Origin: an uncultured Chloroflexota bacterium
Lineage (GTDB): Bacteria; Chloroflexota; Limnocylindria; Limnocylindrales; CSP1-4
NCBI GenBank assembly: GCA_903928275.1
Contig: CAIYQJ010000047.1
Location: 1 to 29,112 of the forward strand
Direction of reading: 5' to 3'
Length of the DNA stretch: 29,112 bases
Shown here: positions 1 to 7,536 of the stretch, in pieces
Layout of the letters: each line of letters begins with the position of its first letter
How positions within the stretch are numbered: position 1 is the stretch's first letter
Notes under the pieces: generated by a model
The model's database searches: none
What the model was told of the DNA's origin: nothing
What the model saw: the letters and a program-made list of their open reading frames with translations, nothing else
Translations under genes and position numbers: made by a program

Positions 1-613
1 CCGTGCCGGCGGCGGCCGTGCCGGCGGCGGCCCTCGCGACGACGCGCGACCGAGCGGGCGATCGACGCTGGGCACGCGGCTGGGCACGCGCCTTCGTCGG
101 GCCGCCGGCCTCGGGGTCCGGGCCGCCGGCGACGGTCGGGCCCGACCGCGCCGCCCGGGGCGGGGTCGTCTGTCCGACCGTGCCGGAGAGCGTCTCCGCG
201 AGCCCGATCCGCCCGAACTTCAGCAGGAGCGCGCGGAAGTCCCTCGCGTAAAGAAGCTTGATTCGGACGCCCGGGTAGACCTCGCGCAGGCGGCGCAGCT
301 TGCGGTTCTTCTTGCGGACGAGCTTCTGCCGGAGCGTCGTCAGCTCGACGTAGAGGTCAAGCTCGGGAAGGTAGAAGTCGGGTGTGAAGCTCTCCGTGAC
401 CTGGCCCTGCAGGCTCCAGACGAGCGGGAACGTCCGCGGCTCGTACTCCCACGCGACGCCGTAGAAGTCGAGGATCCGCGAGAGCTCGGCCTCGCTCGCA
501 TGGGCGAATGCGGTGGTGGCAGCGACGGCTCCGGCTCCGGCGGTGGCGACGTCCGCCGCGCGCGCAGGCTCCGCTCCCCGGTCCTGCGGGTGGAGGCGCG
601 GTTGCGGATCCAT
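1..613 (-). CDS. Partial protein with PD-(D/E)XK nuclease-like domain (3' end off window)
   Basis: The reading frame is open from an ATG at 613 to the left edge (204 codons, no stop). A conserved block spans about residues 36-134: FAHASEAEL, WEYEPRTF, SFTPDFYLPELDLYVELT (D79, E90), then a basic stretch KKNRKLRRLREVYP and KLLYARDF. The order E43...D79...E90-L-T resembles the PD-(D/E)XK/DUF559-like nuclease fold, but the usual lysine of the ExK motif is Thr92. After about residue 135 the protein becomes an Ala/Gly/Pro-rich linker that continues off the window. From memory, this domain occurs in Chloroflexota and Actinobacteriota next to, or fused to, hypoxanthine phosphoribosyltransferase; that partner cannot be seen here. 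The start is supported by a -10 element (TAGACT) 8 nt upstream. The coding call is firm; the function is uncertain. Confidence 0.7.
   Translation of the reverse strand, partial: MDPQPRLHPQDRGAEPARAADVATAGAGAVAATTAFAHASEAELSRILDFYGVAWEYEPRTFPLVWSLQGQVTESFTPDFYLPELDLYVELTTLRQKLVRKKNRKLRRLREVYPGVRIKLLYARDFRALLLKFGRIGLAETLSGTVGQTTPPRAARSGPTVAGGPDPEAGGPTKARAQPRAQRRSPARSRVVARAAAGTAAAGT
2..33. repeat. Two-copy 15-bp direct repeat in the linker-coding region
   Basis: CCGTGCCGGCGGCGG occurs twice in tandem near the left edge, at about 2-16 and 17-31. It encodes an Ala/Gly/Thr-rich stretch of the minus-strand partial protein. It looks like simple low-complexity expansion. Confidence 0.5.
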
Positions 614-621
614 CGAAGTGA

Positions 622-627
622 AGTCTA
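622..627 (-). promoter_or_regulatory. -10 element for the minus-strand gene starting at 613
   Basis: Read on the minus strand, TAGACT lies 8 nt before the ATG at 613. Transcription would start at or next to the start codon, giving a leaderless mRNA. No clear -35 is visible. Confidence 0.45.
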
Positions 628-698
628 GCCGGTCCTGTCTCCGACGGCGACCGACCGGCTGGAGCCCTCGCGCGCACCGGGCGATCAGTGGACGCGCG

Positions 699-704
699 TA
701 TCAT
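699..704 (+). promoter_or_regulatory. -10 element for the csoR-like gene
   Basis: TATCAT is followed by 7 nt and then the ATG at 712. There is no Shine-Dalgarno sequence before this ATG, so a leaderless transcript is likely. This is the main reason for choosing 712 over the GTG at 688. Confidence 0.5.
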
Positions 705-711
705 CGACGCG

Positions 712-1155
712 ATGGCCGACCGACCGATGCCGAAGAGCACGAGCGTGCCTTCTGCCACCTCGAGCGACGCGGGTCCCGTCGCGCGACGACGCACGCGTCC
801 GCCGGCGGGTACGGCCGCACCGGTCGGCGGCCCCCGCGCGACCCATGACCACTTCCGGCACGCCTACACGAAGGATCGCGCCGTGCTGCTGCGCCGGCTG
901 AGCCGGATCGAGGGCCAGGTGCGCGGGATCGCGCGGATGATCGAGCGCGAGGACTACTGCGTCGACATCCTCCAGCAGACGGCCGCCCTCCGGGCAGCGG
1001 TCGACGCGCTGTCGATCCTCGTGCTCGAGGACCATGTCCGGGGCTGCGTCCGGACGGCGGCCGAGATGGGCGACGCGGACACGTACGCGGAGGAGGTCCT
1101 CGACGTCGTCCGTCGAACGCTCGGACGACCCATCCGGGGCGGTTCGCGGGCGTGA
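712..1155 (+). CDS. csoR: CsoR-family copper-sensing transcriptional repressor
   Basis: A 147-residue protein of the CsoR/FrmR (DUF156) family, all-helical repressors that release DNA on binding metal or another ligand. The core begins near residue 54 (DRAVLLRRLSRIEGQVRGIARMIE). The full Cu(I)-sensing set is visible: Cys83, His108 and Cys112, with the same 25- and 4-residue spacings as Cys36-His61-Cys65 of M. tuberculosis CsoR, plus Tyr82 and Glu128 at the positions of Tyr35 and Glu81. The pattern therefore fits Cu(I) sensing better than formaldehyde or persulfide sensing, although metal choice is an inference. The first 50 or so residues are an Arg/Pro/Ala-rich extension not typical of the family. 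The stop overlaps the start of the histidine kinase by 4 nt (GTGA), so the two are probably co-translated. No copper ATPase or chaperone gene is in the window. A GTG at 688 is an alternative start. Confidence 0.85.
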   Translation: MADRPMPKSTSVPSATSSDAGPVARRRTRPPAGTAAPVGGPRATHDHFRHAYTKDRAVLLRRLSRIEGQVRGIARMIEREDYCVDILQQTAALRAAVDALSILVLEDHVRGCVRTAAEMGDADTYAEEVLDVVRRTLGRPIRGGSRA

Positions 1156-2630
1156 ACGACCAGGCGGTCCCCACGTCGGGCGCCGGCCCGCGCTTTGCGA
1201 GGATCGGACCGTACAAGCGGCCCGGCGACCGCCGCGCCGGATACCGGCGGTTCGAGGACCGCGCCGCTCACGCCGCCCTCGCGTTCTCGGCCCGGGCGTC
1301 CGTCATCCTCGCCCGTGACGCTCAACCCCCGGACGCGGTCGGTCGGATCCTCGCGCTGCTCGCGCGCACCGGCGGCGCGCGCCGGGCGGCGGCTCTCGTC
1401 GCTCTCCCCGACCGCACCGTCTACACGGCCGTCGCGAGCCTGGAGCCGCCTCGCGCGGCGATCGACCTGGCCGCGTGGCTCGACTCCGCCGCCCACCGCG
1501 CTCGCCGCGAGCGGGCGGCCCGCCCGGCGGCCCGGATCGAGATCGTCACCCTGGCCGAAGGTGGTGTGGGCGTGCCCGGCCGGGCGCCCGACCACCCCGT
1601 GCGCGTCGCGATCTCCCTCGGCGACCCCGGCGAACCGGGCGTCACCGTCCTGGGCCTCGACTTCGCCAGCCGGAGATCCGCCAGGCTCGCCCCGGACCGC
1701 CTTCCGCCGACGCTGCTCAGGCAGGCGGCCGGATCGCTGGCCGTCGCCGGCCGGATCGCGTCCGACCGCGGCGTGTCCGAGGTCGCGGCCGCGTCGGACG
1801 ACGAGCGACGGCGGTTCGTCTCCACGGTCGCCCACGAGCTGCGCACGCCGCTCACGGGCCTGTCGGGGTATCTCGACCTCCTCCTCGAGGACCGCGGCGG
1901 CGATCCTGCCGTCTCCGCGGAGTTCCTCGAGCGCTGTCGGCGCATCGTCGAATCGATGGGCGAGCTCGTGAACGACCTTCTCGAGGTGTCGCGGATCGAG
2001 GCGGGCTCGCTCGACCTCGCCGTCGCCAGCTTCCCGCTCGCCGACGTCCTCACAGCCTGCCGCGATGCGCTCGAGCCGATCGCTGCCGCGGGCGGCGTCG
2101 CGCTCGACGTGAGCACGCCCTCGCGGCTCCGCGCCGCGCTCGGAGACCGCCGGGCCGCCGAGCGGATCGTCCTGAACCTCGTCGGCAACGCGGTGAAGTA
2201 CACGCCGCGCGGTGGTCGGGTGGACGTCGACACGGTGTTCGACGGCCCGGTCGCGCTCGTCGTGGTCCGGGACACCGGCCCCGGGATCCCGCCCGCGGAT
2301 CGCGAGCGCATCTTCGAGAGGTTCGCGCGCCTCGACGAGCACCGGCCGCTTCCGGGGTCGGGCCTCGGGCTGCCTATCGCGCGAGACCTCGCCCGCCTCA
2401 TGGGTGGCGACATCGTGCTCGCATCGCGGCCCGGCGTGGGGTCGTGCTTCTGTCTCGCGCTGCCCGGTCCCACCGGCCCGGACGTGGAGACGGTCCGGGT
2501 CGCGCTGGATCGCGTGGTGGCCGACGAGCGGACCCGGCTCGACGCCACCGAGGCCGGTTCTCCACCGCCCGCAGCGCCCGACGGCGCGGTTATCCACCAA
2601 ACCGGGACCGGACCCACGACTCGTGGATAA
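1152..2630 (+). CDS. Soluble sensor histidine kinase
   Basis: A 492-residue protein with a complete HisKA plus HATPase_c transmitter. The H-box is VAHELRTPL with phospho-acceptor His228. The N-box follows (LNLVGNAVKYTPRGG), then G1 (DTGPGIP), an F-box (IFERFARL) and G2 (GSGLGLPIA). The first ~210 residues contain no convincing membrane helix or signal peptide and may be a GAF-like input domain, though no signature residues can be named. The GTG start overlaps the csoR stop, so expression is probably tied to the CsoR-like repressor. No response regulator lies nearby, which makes this an orphan kinase within the window. The last ~30 residues are a Pro/Thr-rich tail whose codons contain one arm of the DnaA-box-like inverted repeat, and the TAA stop lies in the other arm. 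Confidence 0.88.
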   Translation: MNDQAVPTSGAGPRFARIGPYKRPGDRRAGYRRFEDRAAHAALAFSARASVILARDAQPPDAVGRILALLARTGGARRAAALVALPDRTVYTAVASLEPPRAAIDLAAWLDSAAHRARRERAARPAARIEIVTLAEGGVGVPGRAPDHPVRVAISLGDPGEPGVTVLGLDFASRRSARLAPDRLPPTLLRQAAGSLAVAGRIASDRGVSEVAAASDDERRRFVSTVAHELRTPLTGLSGYLDLLLEDRGGDPAVSAEFLERCRRIVESMGELVNDLLEVSRIEAGSLDLAVASFPLADVLTACRDALEPIAAAGGVALDVSTPSRLRAALGDRRAAERIVLNLVGNAVKYTPRGGRVDVDTVFDGPVALVVVRDTGPGIPPADRERIFERFARLDEHRPLPGSGLGLPIARDLARLMGGDIVLASRPGVGSCFCLALPGPTGPDVETVRVALDRVVADERTRLDATEAGSPPPAAPDGAVIHQTGTGPTTRG

Positions 2631-2635
2631 CCGCG
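2585..2635. promoter_or_regulatory. Perfect 13-bp inverted repeat containing two DnaA-box-like sites
   Basis: Arms CGCGGTTATCCAC (2585-2597) and GTGGATAACCGCG (2623-2635) are exact reverse complements separated by 25 nt. Each arm holds TTATCCAC, an 8-of-9 match to the DnaA box TTATNCACA (2590-2598 on plus, 2622-2630 on minus). The repeat straddles the kinase 3' end and directly precedes a -35 element. No T-tract follows, so an intrinsic terminator is less likely than a protein-binding site. Confidence 0.55.
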
Positions 2636-2664
2636 TTGACGCGACTTCGACGCCGGTCTAGCGT
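2636..2664 (+). promoter_or_regulatory. Promoter for rsmG
   Basis: TTGACG (2636-2641), a 17-nt spacer and TAGCGT (2659-2664) form a sigma-70-type promoter. The -35 starts at the base after the DnaA-box-like inverted repeat, so a protein bound there could influence this promoter. Confidence 0.5.
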
Positions 2665-2735
2665 CGGGTCTCCGCACGGATGATCAGGCCGGCGGCGGAG
2701 GGCGTCGCACGCGAGAGGCCCGGGGAGACCCGGCC

Positions 2736-3641
2736 ATGAGACGGACGAGCGGCGCCGGCACCCGCCGACCACCGGGCGAAGCGAACGGCGTCGGGAGCGG
2801 CCGGCACGGGGAGGGCGATCGCGGCGCCACCGAGCGCCCCGCCAGAGATCCTCGAGCCCCGCTCCCGACGCGTCTCACCGACCTCCCTCCCCTGCCCACC
2901 GCCGCCGCCGACGCATTCCGCGCGGGCCTCGCCGCGATGGGCATCGCCGACCTCGCCCCGGCTTCTCTCGATGCGCTCGAGGGGCACCTCCGCCTCCTCC
3001 TTGCGTGGACGCCGGCGGTGAACCTCACGTCGATCCGGGATCCGGAGACCGCCGTCCGCGACCATCTCCTCGACAGCCTCGCCGCCGTCTTCACGCTCCG
3101 GTCGCGCGGCGCGGACGCGCTCCTCGACCTCGGGACCGGCGGTGGCTTCCCCGGCCTCCCGCTCGCGATCGCGCTCCCGGCGCGCCGCGCGGTCCTCGTG
3201 GATTCGATCGCGAAGAAGACGGCATTCGTCGCCGTGGCGATCGAGGCGGTGGGGCTCGGCGGGCGCGCGTCCGCCCTGACCGCGCGCGCCGAGTCCCTCG
3301 CCGCGGACGACGAGCACCGGGAGCGCTGGCCGACGGTCGTCGCCCGGGCGGTCGCCGACCTCGCGGAGCTCGCCGAGATCGGGCTCCCGCTCGTCCGCGT
3401 GGGAGGCTGTCTCGTGGCGTGGAAGCGTGCTCCCCTCGGCGCGGAGCTGGCCGCGGCCGCGCCCGCGATCGATGCCCTCGGCGGCGGGGCCGTCGAGGTC
3501 GAGCCCGCGCACGTGCCGGGGCGCGAGGCCGGGCGGCTCGTCATCATCACGAAGACTCGCCCGACGCCGGCCCGGTTCCCCCGCGCCCCGGCGGAGCGCG
3601 CGCGCGAGCGACGCCGCGGCGCCCCGACCGCGCTATCGTGA
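2736..3641 (+). CDS. rsmG: 16S rRNA (guanine527-N7)-methyltransferase RsmG
   Basis: RsmG (GidB) transfers a methyl group from S-adenosylmethionine to N7 of G527 in 16S rRNA. Family landmarks are clear: NLTSIRDPETAVRDHLLDSL, the SAM-binding motif LLDLGTGGGFPGLPLAI, VLVDSIAKKTAFV, and the VVARAVADLAEL block. The product is 301 residues against roughly 210-240 for the family. The surplus is an Arg/Gly/Pro-rich N-terminal extension of ~55 residues and a basic tail. The ATG at 2736 is preceded by GGGGAG at a suitable distance; a later start cannot be excluded. rsmG is commonly found near the replication origin, which is relevant to the DnaA-box-like pair just upstream. Confidence 0.9.
   Translation: MRRTSGAGTRRPPGEANGVGSGRHGEGDRGATERPARDPRAPLPTRLTDLPPLPTAAADAFRAGLAAMGIADLAPASLDALEGHLRLLLAWTPAVNLTSIRDPETAVRDHLLDSLAAVFTLRSRGADALLDLGTGGGFPGLPLAIALPARRAVLVDSIAKKTAFVAVAIEAVGLGGRASALTARAESLAADDEHRERWPTVVARAVADLAELAEIGLPLVRVGGCLVAWKRAPLGAELAAAAPAIDALGGGAVEVEPAHVPGREAGRLVIITKTRPTPARFPRAPAERARERRRGAPTALS
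3634..3639 (+). promoter_or_regulatory. -10 element for the metallophosphoesterase gene
   Basis: TATCGT lies in the last codons of rsmG, 9 nt before the ATG at 3649. It would give an essentially leaderless transcript for the downstream potassium-transport group. Confidence 0.45.
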
Positions 3642-3648
3642 CCGTCCC

Positions 3649-4377
3649 ATGCGCATCGCGGTCGTCTCGGACATCCACGCGAACCTGCCGGCCCTCGAGG
3701 CCGTCATCGCCGCCGCCGGCGCCGTCGACGCCTGGTGGCACTGTGGGGACGTGGTGGGCTACGGCCCGCATCCGAACGAGGTCGTCGCGCGCCTGCGGGA
3801 GCTCGGTGCCGTCGGCGTCACGGGCAACCACGACGCAGCGGCCCTCGGCTCGCCCATCGTCGAGTGGTTCAACCCCGACGCGCACCGGGCCGCGCTCTGG
3901 ACGCGCGACGTCATCTCCGCCGAGACACGCGGCTGGCTCGTGGCGCTCCCGGAGACCCTCCTGCACGAGGGACGCACGCTCGTCCACGGGAGCCCGCGCA
4001 GCCCGCTCGAGGAGAACGTGACCACGCCCTCCGCGGCGGGCGCCGCGCTCGACCTCGTGCCGGGCGCGCTGTGCCTCCACGGGCACACGCACGTGCCGAT
4101 CGCATGGCGCATCGGGCCATCCGGCGGGGCGGCCGTGGAGGTCCGGCCGACCCAGGGACGGTCGATCGACCTGTCCGAGGGGCGATTCCTCCTGAACCCG
4201 GGCAGCGTGGGCCAGCCGCGGGATGGCGACCGGGACGCGAGCTTCCTCCTCCTGGATCTCGAGCGCCGGACCGCGGACTGGCGACGCGTCGCGTACCCGG
4301 TCCGCGAGACGCAGGACGCGATCCGGAAGGCCGGCCTGCCGGATCGGCTGGCGTCGCGACTCGGCCAGGGCCGATGA
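3649..4377 (+). CDS. Calcineurin-like metallophosphoesterase (YfcE/MJ0936-like)
   Basis: A 242-residue single-domain phosphoesterase. The dinuclear metal-site motifs are intact: SDIHAN (Asp8, His10) near the start, then GDVVGYG, GNHD, and HGHTHVP. The 'GYGPHPNE' segment and late 'LNPGSVGQPRDGD' are typical of the small YfcE/MJ0936-type phosphodiesterases. The substrate cannot be told from sequence; a cyclic-nucleotide or phosphodiester substrate is possible. It starts 7 nt after the rsmG stop. Its own TGA overlaps the ATG of the KimA-like permease (ATGA), so the two are probably co-translated. It would act in the cytoplasm. Confidence 0.85.
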   Translation: MRIAVVSDIHANLPALEAVIAAAGAVDAWWHCGDVVGYGPHPNEVVARLRELGAVGVTGNHDAAALGSPIVEWFNPDAHRAALWTRDVISAETRGWLVALPETLLHEGRTLVHGSPRSPLEENVTTPSAAGAALDLVPGALCLHGHTHVPIAWRIGPSGGAAVEVRPTQGRSIDLSEGRFLLNPGSVGQPRDGDRDASFLLLDLERRTADWRRVAYPVRETQDAIRKAGLPDRLASRLGQGR

Positions 4378-6428
4378 TCGGCGGTCGCCGGCCGCTCCAC
4401 GGCCGCAAGCTCGGGGACCGGCGGGTCCGCGTCGAGCGCCCGCACTCCGCGTACTTCCGCTACACGGGCCCGGGGCAGCTCACCGCCAAGGCGACCGCGA
4501 GCGCCCCGACGACGCCGCTCGGACGCGCGTGGGCTTCCGTGCGGCACGTCCTCTTCGGGCGCCAGCTCTCCAACGAAGAAGAGGCGTACGAGCGCCTCCC
4601 CAAGAAGCTCGCGCTGCCGATCTTCAGCTCGGACGCGATCTCGTCCTCCGCCTACGCGACGGAGGAGATCCTGCGGGTCCTCGTCATCGGCGGCGCGTCG
4701 GCCATCATCTTCTCGATCCCGGTCGCGATCGCGATCGCGGCGATGCTCGCGATCGTCTCGACCTCGTACCGGCAGGTCTGTCGCGCGTACCCGAGCGGCG
4801 GCGGCGCGTACGTCGTGGCCCGGGAGAACATCTCGCAGATCGCCGGCCTCATCGCGGCCGCGGCACTCCTCATCGACTACGTCATGACCGTCGCCGTCTC
4901 CACGGCGTCGGCCGTCGCCCAGGTCTACTCGGTCATCCCGCAGGTGTACGACTACCGGATCGAGATCGCGATCGCCTCGATCGCGCTCATCACGATCGGG
5001 AACCTCCGCGGGCTCCGCGAGGCCGGGCTCGTGTTCGCAAGCCCCACGTACATGTTCGTCGGGCTCGCCCTCCTCATGATCGGCCTCGGCTTCGCGCGGA
5101 TCATCACGGGCACCGCGCCGGACGTCCCGCCGCCCTCGGACGCTGTCGCGATGGGGACCGCGCCCGTGACCGGGATCCTGCTCGTCTTCCTCCTGCTCCG
5201 GTCATTCGCCGGCGGCTCCGTCGCCCTGACCGGCGTGGAGGCGATCGCGAACGGCGTGCCCGCGTTCAAGCCGCCCGAGGCGAAGAACGCCGCGAACACG
5301 ATGACGATGATGGCGATCCTCCTCGGGGTCCTCTTCATCGGCATCACGGTCATCGCGGACACGTTCAACGTCCTGCCGACGACCGAGGGTGGCCCCACCG
5401 TCGTCGCCCAGGTCTCGGCCGCGGTGTTCGGCGACGGCTCGATCCTCTTCATCCTCTTCCAGGCGGCCACCGCGCTCATCCTCTTCCTCGCGGTGAACAC
5501 GAGCTTCAACGCGTTCCCGCGGCTCGCCGCCATCCTCGCGAAGGACGGGTTCATGCCGCGACAGTTCAGCTTCCGCGGCGACCGGCTCGCGTTCAGCTGG
5601 GGGATCGTGTCGCTCGCCGCGGTCGCCGGCGTCCTCCTCGTCATCTTCGGCGGTGACGTGCACGCCCTGATCCCGCTCTACTCCGTCGGCGTCTTCGTCT
5701 GCTTCACGCTCTCGCAGATCGGCATGGTCCGGCACTGGAACTCGTCGCGCGACTCCGGCTGGTGGTGGCGCGCGATCGTGAACGGCGGCGGCGCAGTGCT
5801 CACGTTCGTCGTCTTCCTCGTCGTCGTGAGCATGAAGTTCCTCGACGGGGCCTGGCTCGTGGTCGTCCTCGTCCCCACGCTCGTCGCGATGATGCTGTTC
5901 ATCAACCGCCAGTACGCCGCCAGCGCCCGGCAGCTCGCGCTCCGCCCGGACCAGGTCATGACCGCACCGGACCGGGAAGAGCGCGTGGTCATCCCGATCT
6001 CGACGCTCAACCGGGCGGTCGTCCAGGCGGTGAACGTGGGCCGCTCGATCACCGACGATGTCCGGGCGGTCCTCGTGTCGGACGAGCCCGAGATGGCCGA
6101 GGAGGTGCGCGAGGCATGGCAGCGGCAGATGCCGGGCGTCACCCTCGTCGTCGTCGAATCGCCGTACCGCGCGCTCACCGGGCCGCTCCTCGCCTACCTC
6201 GACGTCCTCGACCAGGCGTGGCCGCCGGACACGGAGGCGCCGATCACGTTCGTGGTCATCCCCGAGTACGTGGCGCGCCACTGGTGGGAGCGGATCCTGT
6301 ACAACCAGTCGACGAACCGCCTGCGGACCGCGCTCATCGGACGTCCGAACACCGTGGTCACGCAGGTGCCGTATCGCCGAGAGGAGCCCGCGCTGTTCGA
6401 CCGGACGCCGGGGTCCGAGGAAGCCTGA
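4374..6428 (+). CDS. kimA: KimA-like APC-superfamily potassium/proton symporter
   Basis: A 684-residue integral membrane protein with about 12 hydrophobic helices between residues ~75 and ~525. It collinearly resembles B. subtilis KimA (YdaO), a high-affinity K+ importer. Shared segments include FSSDAISSSAYATEE, YRQVCRAYPSGGGAYVVA, NLRGLREAG, ALTGVEAIANGVPAFKPP, FNAFPRLAAILAKDGFMPRQF and IPLYSVGVFVCFTLSQIGM. The C-terminal ~150 residues form a soluble domain (from about EERVVIPIS) that in KimA has a UspA-like fold and carries regulation. The N-terminal ~60 residues are a basic cytosolic extension. The start overlaps the phosphoesterase stop. Downstream are UspA and two RCK proteins. The same neighbourhood exists in M. 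tuberculosis (Rv2690c with ceoB and ceoC). I see no c-di-AMP riboswitch in front of the gene. A general amino-acid permease is the alternative. Confidence 0.85.
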   Translation: MIGGRRPLHGRKLGDRRVRVERPHSAYFRYTGPGQLTAKATASAPTTPLGRAWASVRHVLFGRQLSNEEEAYERLPKKLALPIFSSDAISSSAYATEEILRVLVIGGASAIIFSIPVAIAIAAMLAIVSTSYRQVCRAYPSGGGAYVVARENISQIAGLIAAAALLIDYVMTVAVSTASAVAQVYSVIPQVYDYRIEIAIASIALITIGNLRGLREAGLVFASPTYMFVGLALLMIGLGFARIITGTAPDVPPPSDAVAMGTAPVTGILLVFLLLRSFAGGSVALTGVEAIANGVPAFKPPEAKNAANTMTMMAILLGVLFIGITVIADTFNVLPTTEGGPTVVAQVSAAVFGDGSILFILFQAATALILFLAVNTSFNAFPRLAAILAKDGFMPRQFSFRGDRLAFSWGIVSLAAVAGVLLVIFGGDVHALIPLYSVGVFVCFTLSQIGMVRHWNSSRDSGWWWRAIVNGGGAVLTFVVFLVVVSMKFLDGAWLVVVLVPTLVAMMLFINRQYAASARQLALRPDQVMTAPDREERVVIPISTLNRAVVQAVNVGRSITDDVRAVLVSDEPEMAEEVREAWQRQMPGVTLVVVESPYRALTGPLLAYLDVLDQAWPPDTEAPITFVVIPEYVARHWWERILYNQSTNRLRTALIGRPNTVVTQVPYRREEPALFDRTPGSEEA

Positions 6429-6455
6429 TCCGCGACCGCTGCCCTACCCGGGTGG

Positions 6456-6461
6456 TATCGT
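6456..6461 (+). promoter_or_regulatory. Extended -10 element upstream of uspA-like gene
   Basis: TGGTATCGT (TGN plus TATCGT) lies between the permease stop and the UspA-like GTG, giving a leader of about 80 nt. It could let UspA and the two RCK genes be expressed separately from the permease. Confidence 0.45.
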
Positions 6462-6545
6462 GCATCGAGCCCGTCGACCGGGAATGGCGCGCCGGCGGTG
6501 CTCCCGTGACCCGCGCCGCGCCACGCCACGAGCCTGAGCCACCCT

Positions 6546-7004
6546 GTGAACGACACTCGCCACGCGCCGATCCGCCGGATCGTCGTCTCCGTCAACGGCG
6601 CCTCCACGGACCCGCTCGTCGTCGAGTACGCGGCCACCATCGCGAAGCCCACGAAGGCCGCCATCGTCGTCCTCCACGTGGTGGAGATCGACTGGACGCT
6701 CCCGCTCGACGGCAGCGCGGCCGGTCTCAGCGAGGAAGCCCAGCGCATCCTCGACATCGCGGAAGCGAGCGCCGAGAGGGTCGGCATCAGGCTGGAGCCG
6801 GTGCTCCTCAAGGCGCGCAACGTGGGCGCGGCGATCGTCGACGAGGCCGCTGCCCAGGAGGCGGAGCTCCTCGTGCTTGGCCTTCCGTACCGCACGCGGT
6901 TCGGCGGCGACTTCGTCATGGGGACCACCGTCCCCTATGTCTTCAAGAATGCCCCGTGCACCGTCATCCTGGTGCGCGAGCCGATGCCCGAGGATGGCGC
7001 ATGA
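6546..7004 (+). CDS. Universal stress protein (UspA) domain protein
   Basis: A 152-residue single UspA domain. The N-terminal strand is IRRIVVSVNGAS, with Asn where many family members have the Asp of VAVDGS. The C-terminal half carries AELLVLGLPYRTRFGGDFVMGTTVPYVFKNAPCTVILVR. This corresponds to the nucleotide-binding region (G-2x-G-9x-G-S/T), but the glycine spacing is only partly conserved, so ATP binding is uncertain. The gene begins with GTG and ends in an ATGA overlap with the first RCK gene. Its location between a KimA-like permease (itself with a USP-like tail) and two RCK proteins suggests a regulatory role in potassium transport, which is an inference from context. Confidence 0.82.
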   Translation: MNDTRHAPIRRIVVSVNGASTDPLVVEYAATIAKPTKAAIVVLHVVEIDWTLPLDGSAAGLSEEAQRILDIAEASAERVGIRLEPVLLKARNVGAAIVDEAAAQEAELLVLGLPYRTRFGGDFVMGTTVPYVFKNAPCTVILVREPMPEDGA

Positions 7005-7534
7005 GAGCGGTCATCGTCGGATGCGGCAGGGTCGGGGCGGCGCTCGCGGACGCTCTCGACCGGGCCGGCCATCGCGTCCTCATCCTGGACACCTCCACCG
7101 CGGCCTTCGACCGGCTGCCAGCCTCCTTCCGGGGTGAGGCGGTGCGGGGTGACGGGACCGACGAGGACACCCTCCGTCGCGCGGGAGCCACCGGCGCGGA
7201 CCTGTTCGTCGCGCTGACCGAGGGCGACAACCGGAACGTCATGGCCTCGCAGATCGCGCGCGAGTCGCTCGGCGTCGCCTCCGTCCTGTCGAAGGTCAAC
7301 GACCCGATGCGGGCGCTTGCCTACGCTGAGATGGGGATCGCGACGATCAACCGCACGACGCTCATGGCCGACGCCATCCTCGAGTTCGCGGGACTCCCCG
7401 GGTCCGGCCGTCCGGCCGTCCACGCCGGCCGCGGCCACGACCACCCGATCGACGTGCCGTTCGCTCCCGCGCCCGTCGCTGCGACGCCGGCCGGGTCGCT
7501 CGCCGTGTCCGGCCCAAAGACCGGGGAGCGCTGA
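7001..7534 (+). CDS. TrkA/CeoB-type RCK protein, RCK_N domain only
   Basis: A 177-residue protein with an N-terminal Rossmann RCK_N (TrkA-N) domain. It opens with MRAVIVGCGRVGAALAD (GxGxxG dinucleotide motif), has an acidic strand end at LILDTS, and continues through VRGDGTDEDTLRRAGATGADLFVALTEGDNRNVMASQIA. After about residue 135 it changes to a Pro/Ala/His-rich tail, and no TrkA-C (RCK_C) domain is present; typical CeoB/TrkA subunits of ~220 residues have both. It overlaps the upstream UspA stop and lies 2 nt from the next RCK gene, so the two proteins probably form one complex. They would sense NAD(H)/ATP or nucleotides and gate K+ transport in the cytoplasm. No TrkH/KtrB pore is nearby; the KimA-like permease is the candidate partner. 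Confidence 0.85.
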   Translation: MRAVIVGCGRVGAALADALDRAGHRVLILDTSTAAFDRLPASFRGEAVRGDGTDEDTLRRAGATGADLFVALTEGDNRNVMASQIARESLGVASVLSKVNDPMRALAYAEMGIATINRTTLMADAILEFAGLPGSGRPAVHAGRGHDHPIDVPFAPAPVAATPAGSLAVSGPKTGER

Positions 7535-7536
7535 CC

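Noticed and set aside
2585..2635. Intrinsic terminator of the csoR-kinase operon
   Set aside because: The stem is perfect, but the loop is 25 nt and no T-run follows, and the arms contain DnaA-box-like sequence; a protein-binding site is more likely.
4230..4374. c-di-AMP (ydaO-type) riboswitch ahead of the KimA-like gene
   Set aside because: The gene start overlaps the upstream stop, so there is no room for the conserved riboswitch, and none of its sequence blocks was seen.
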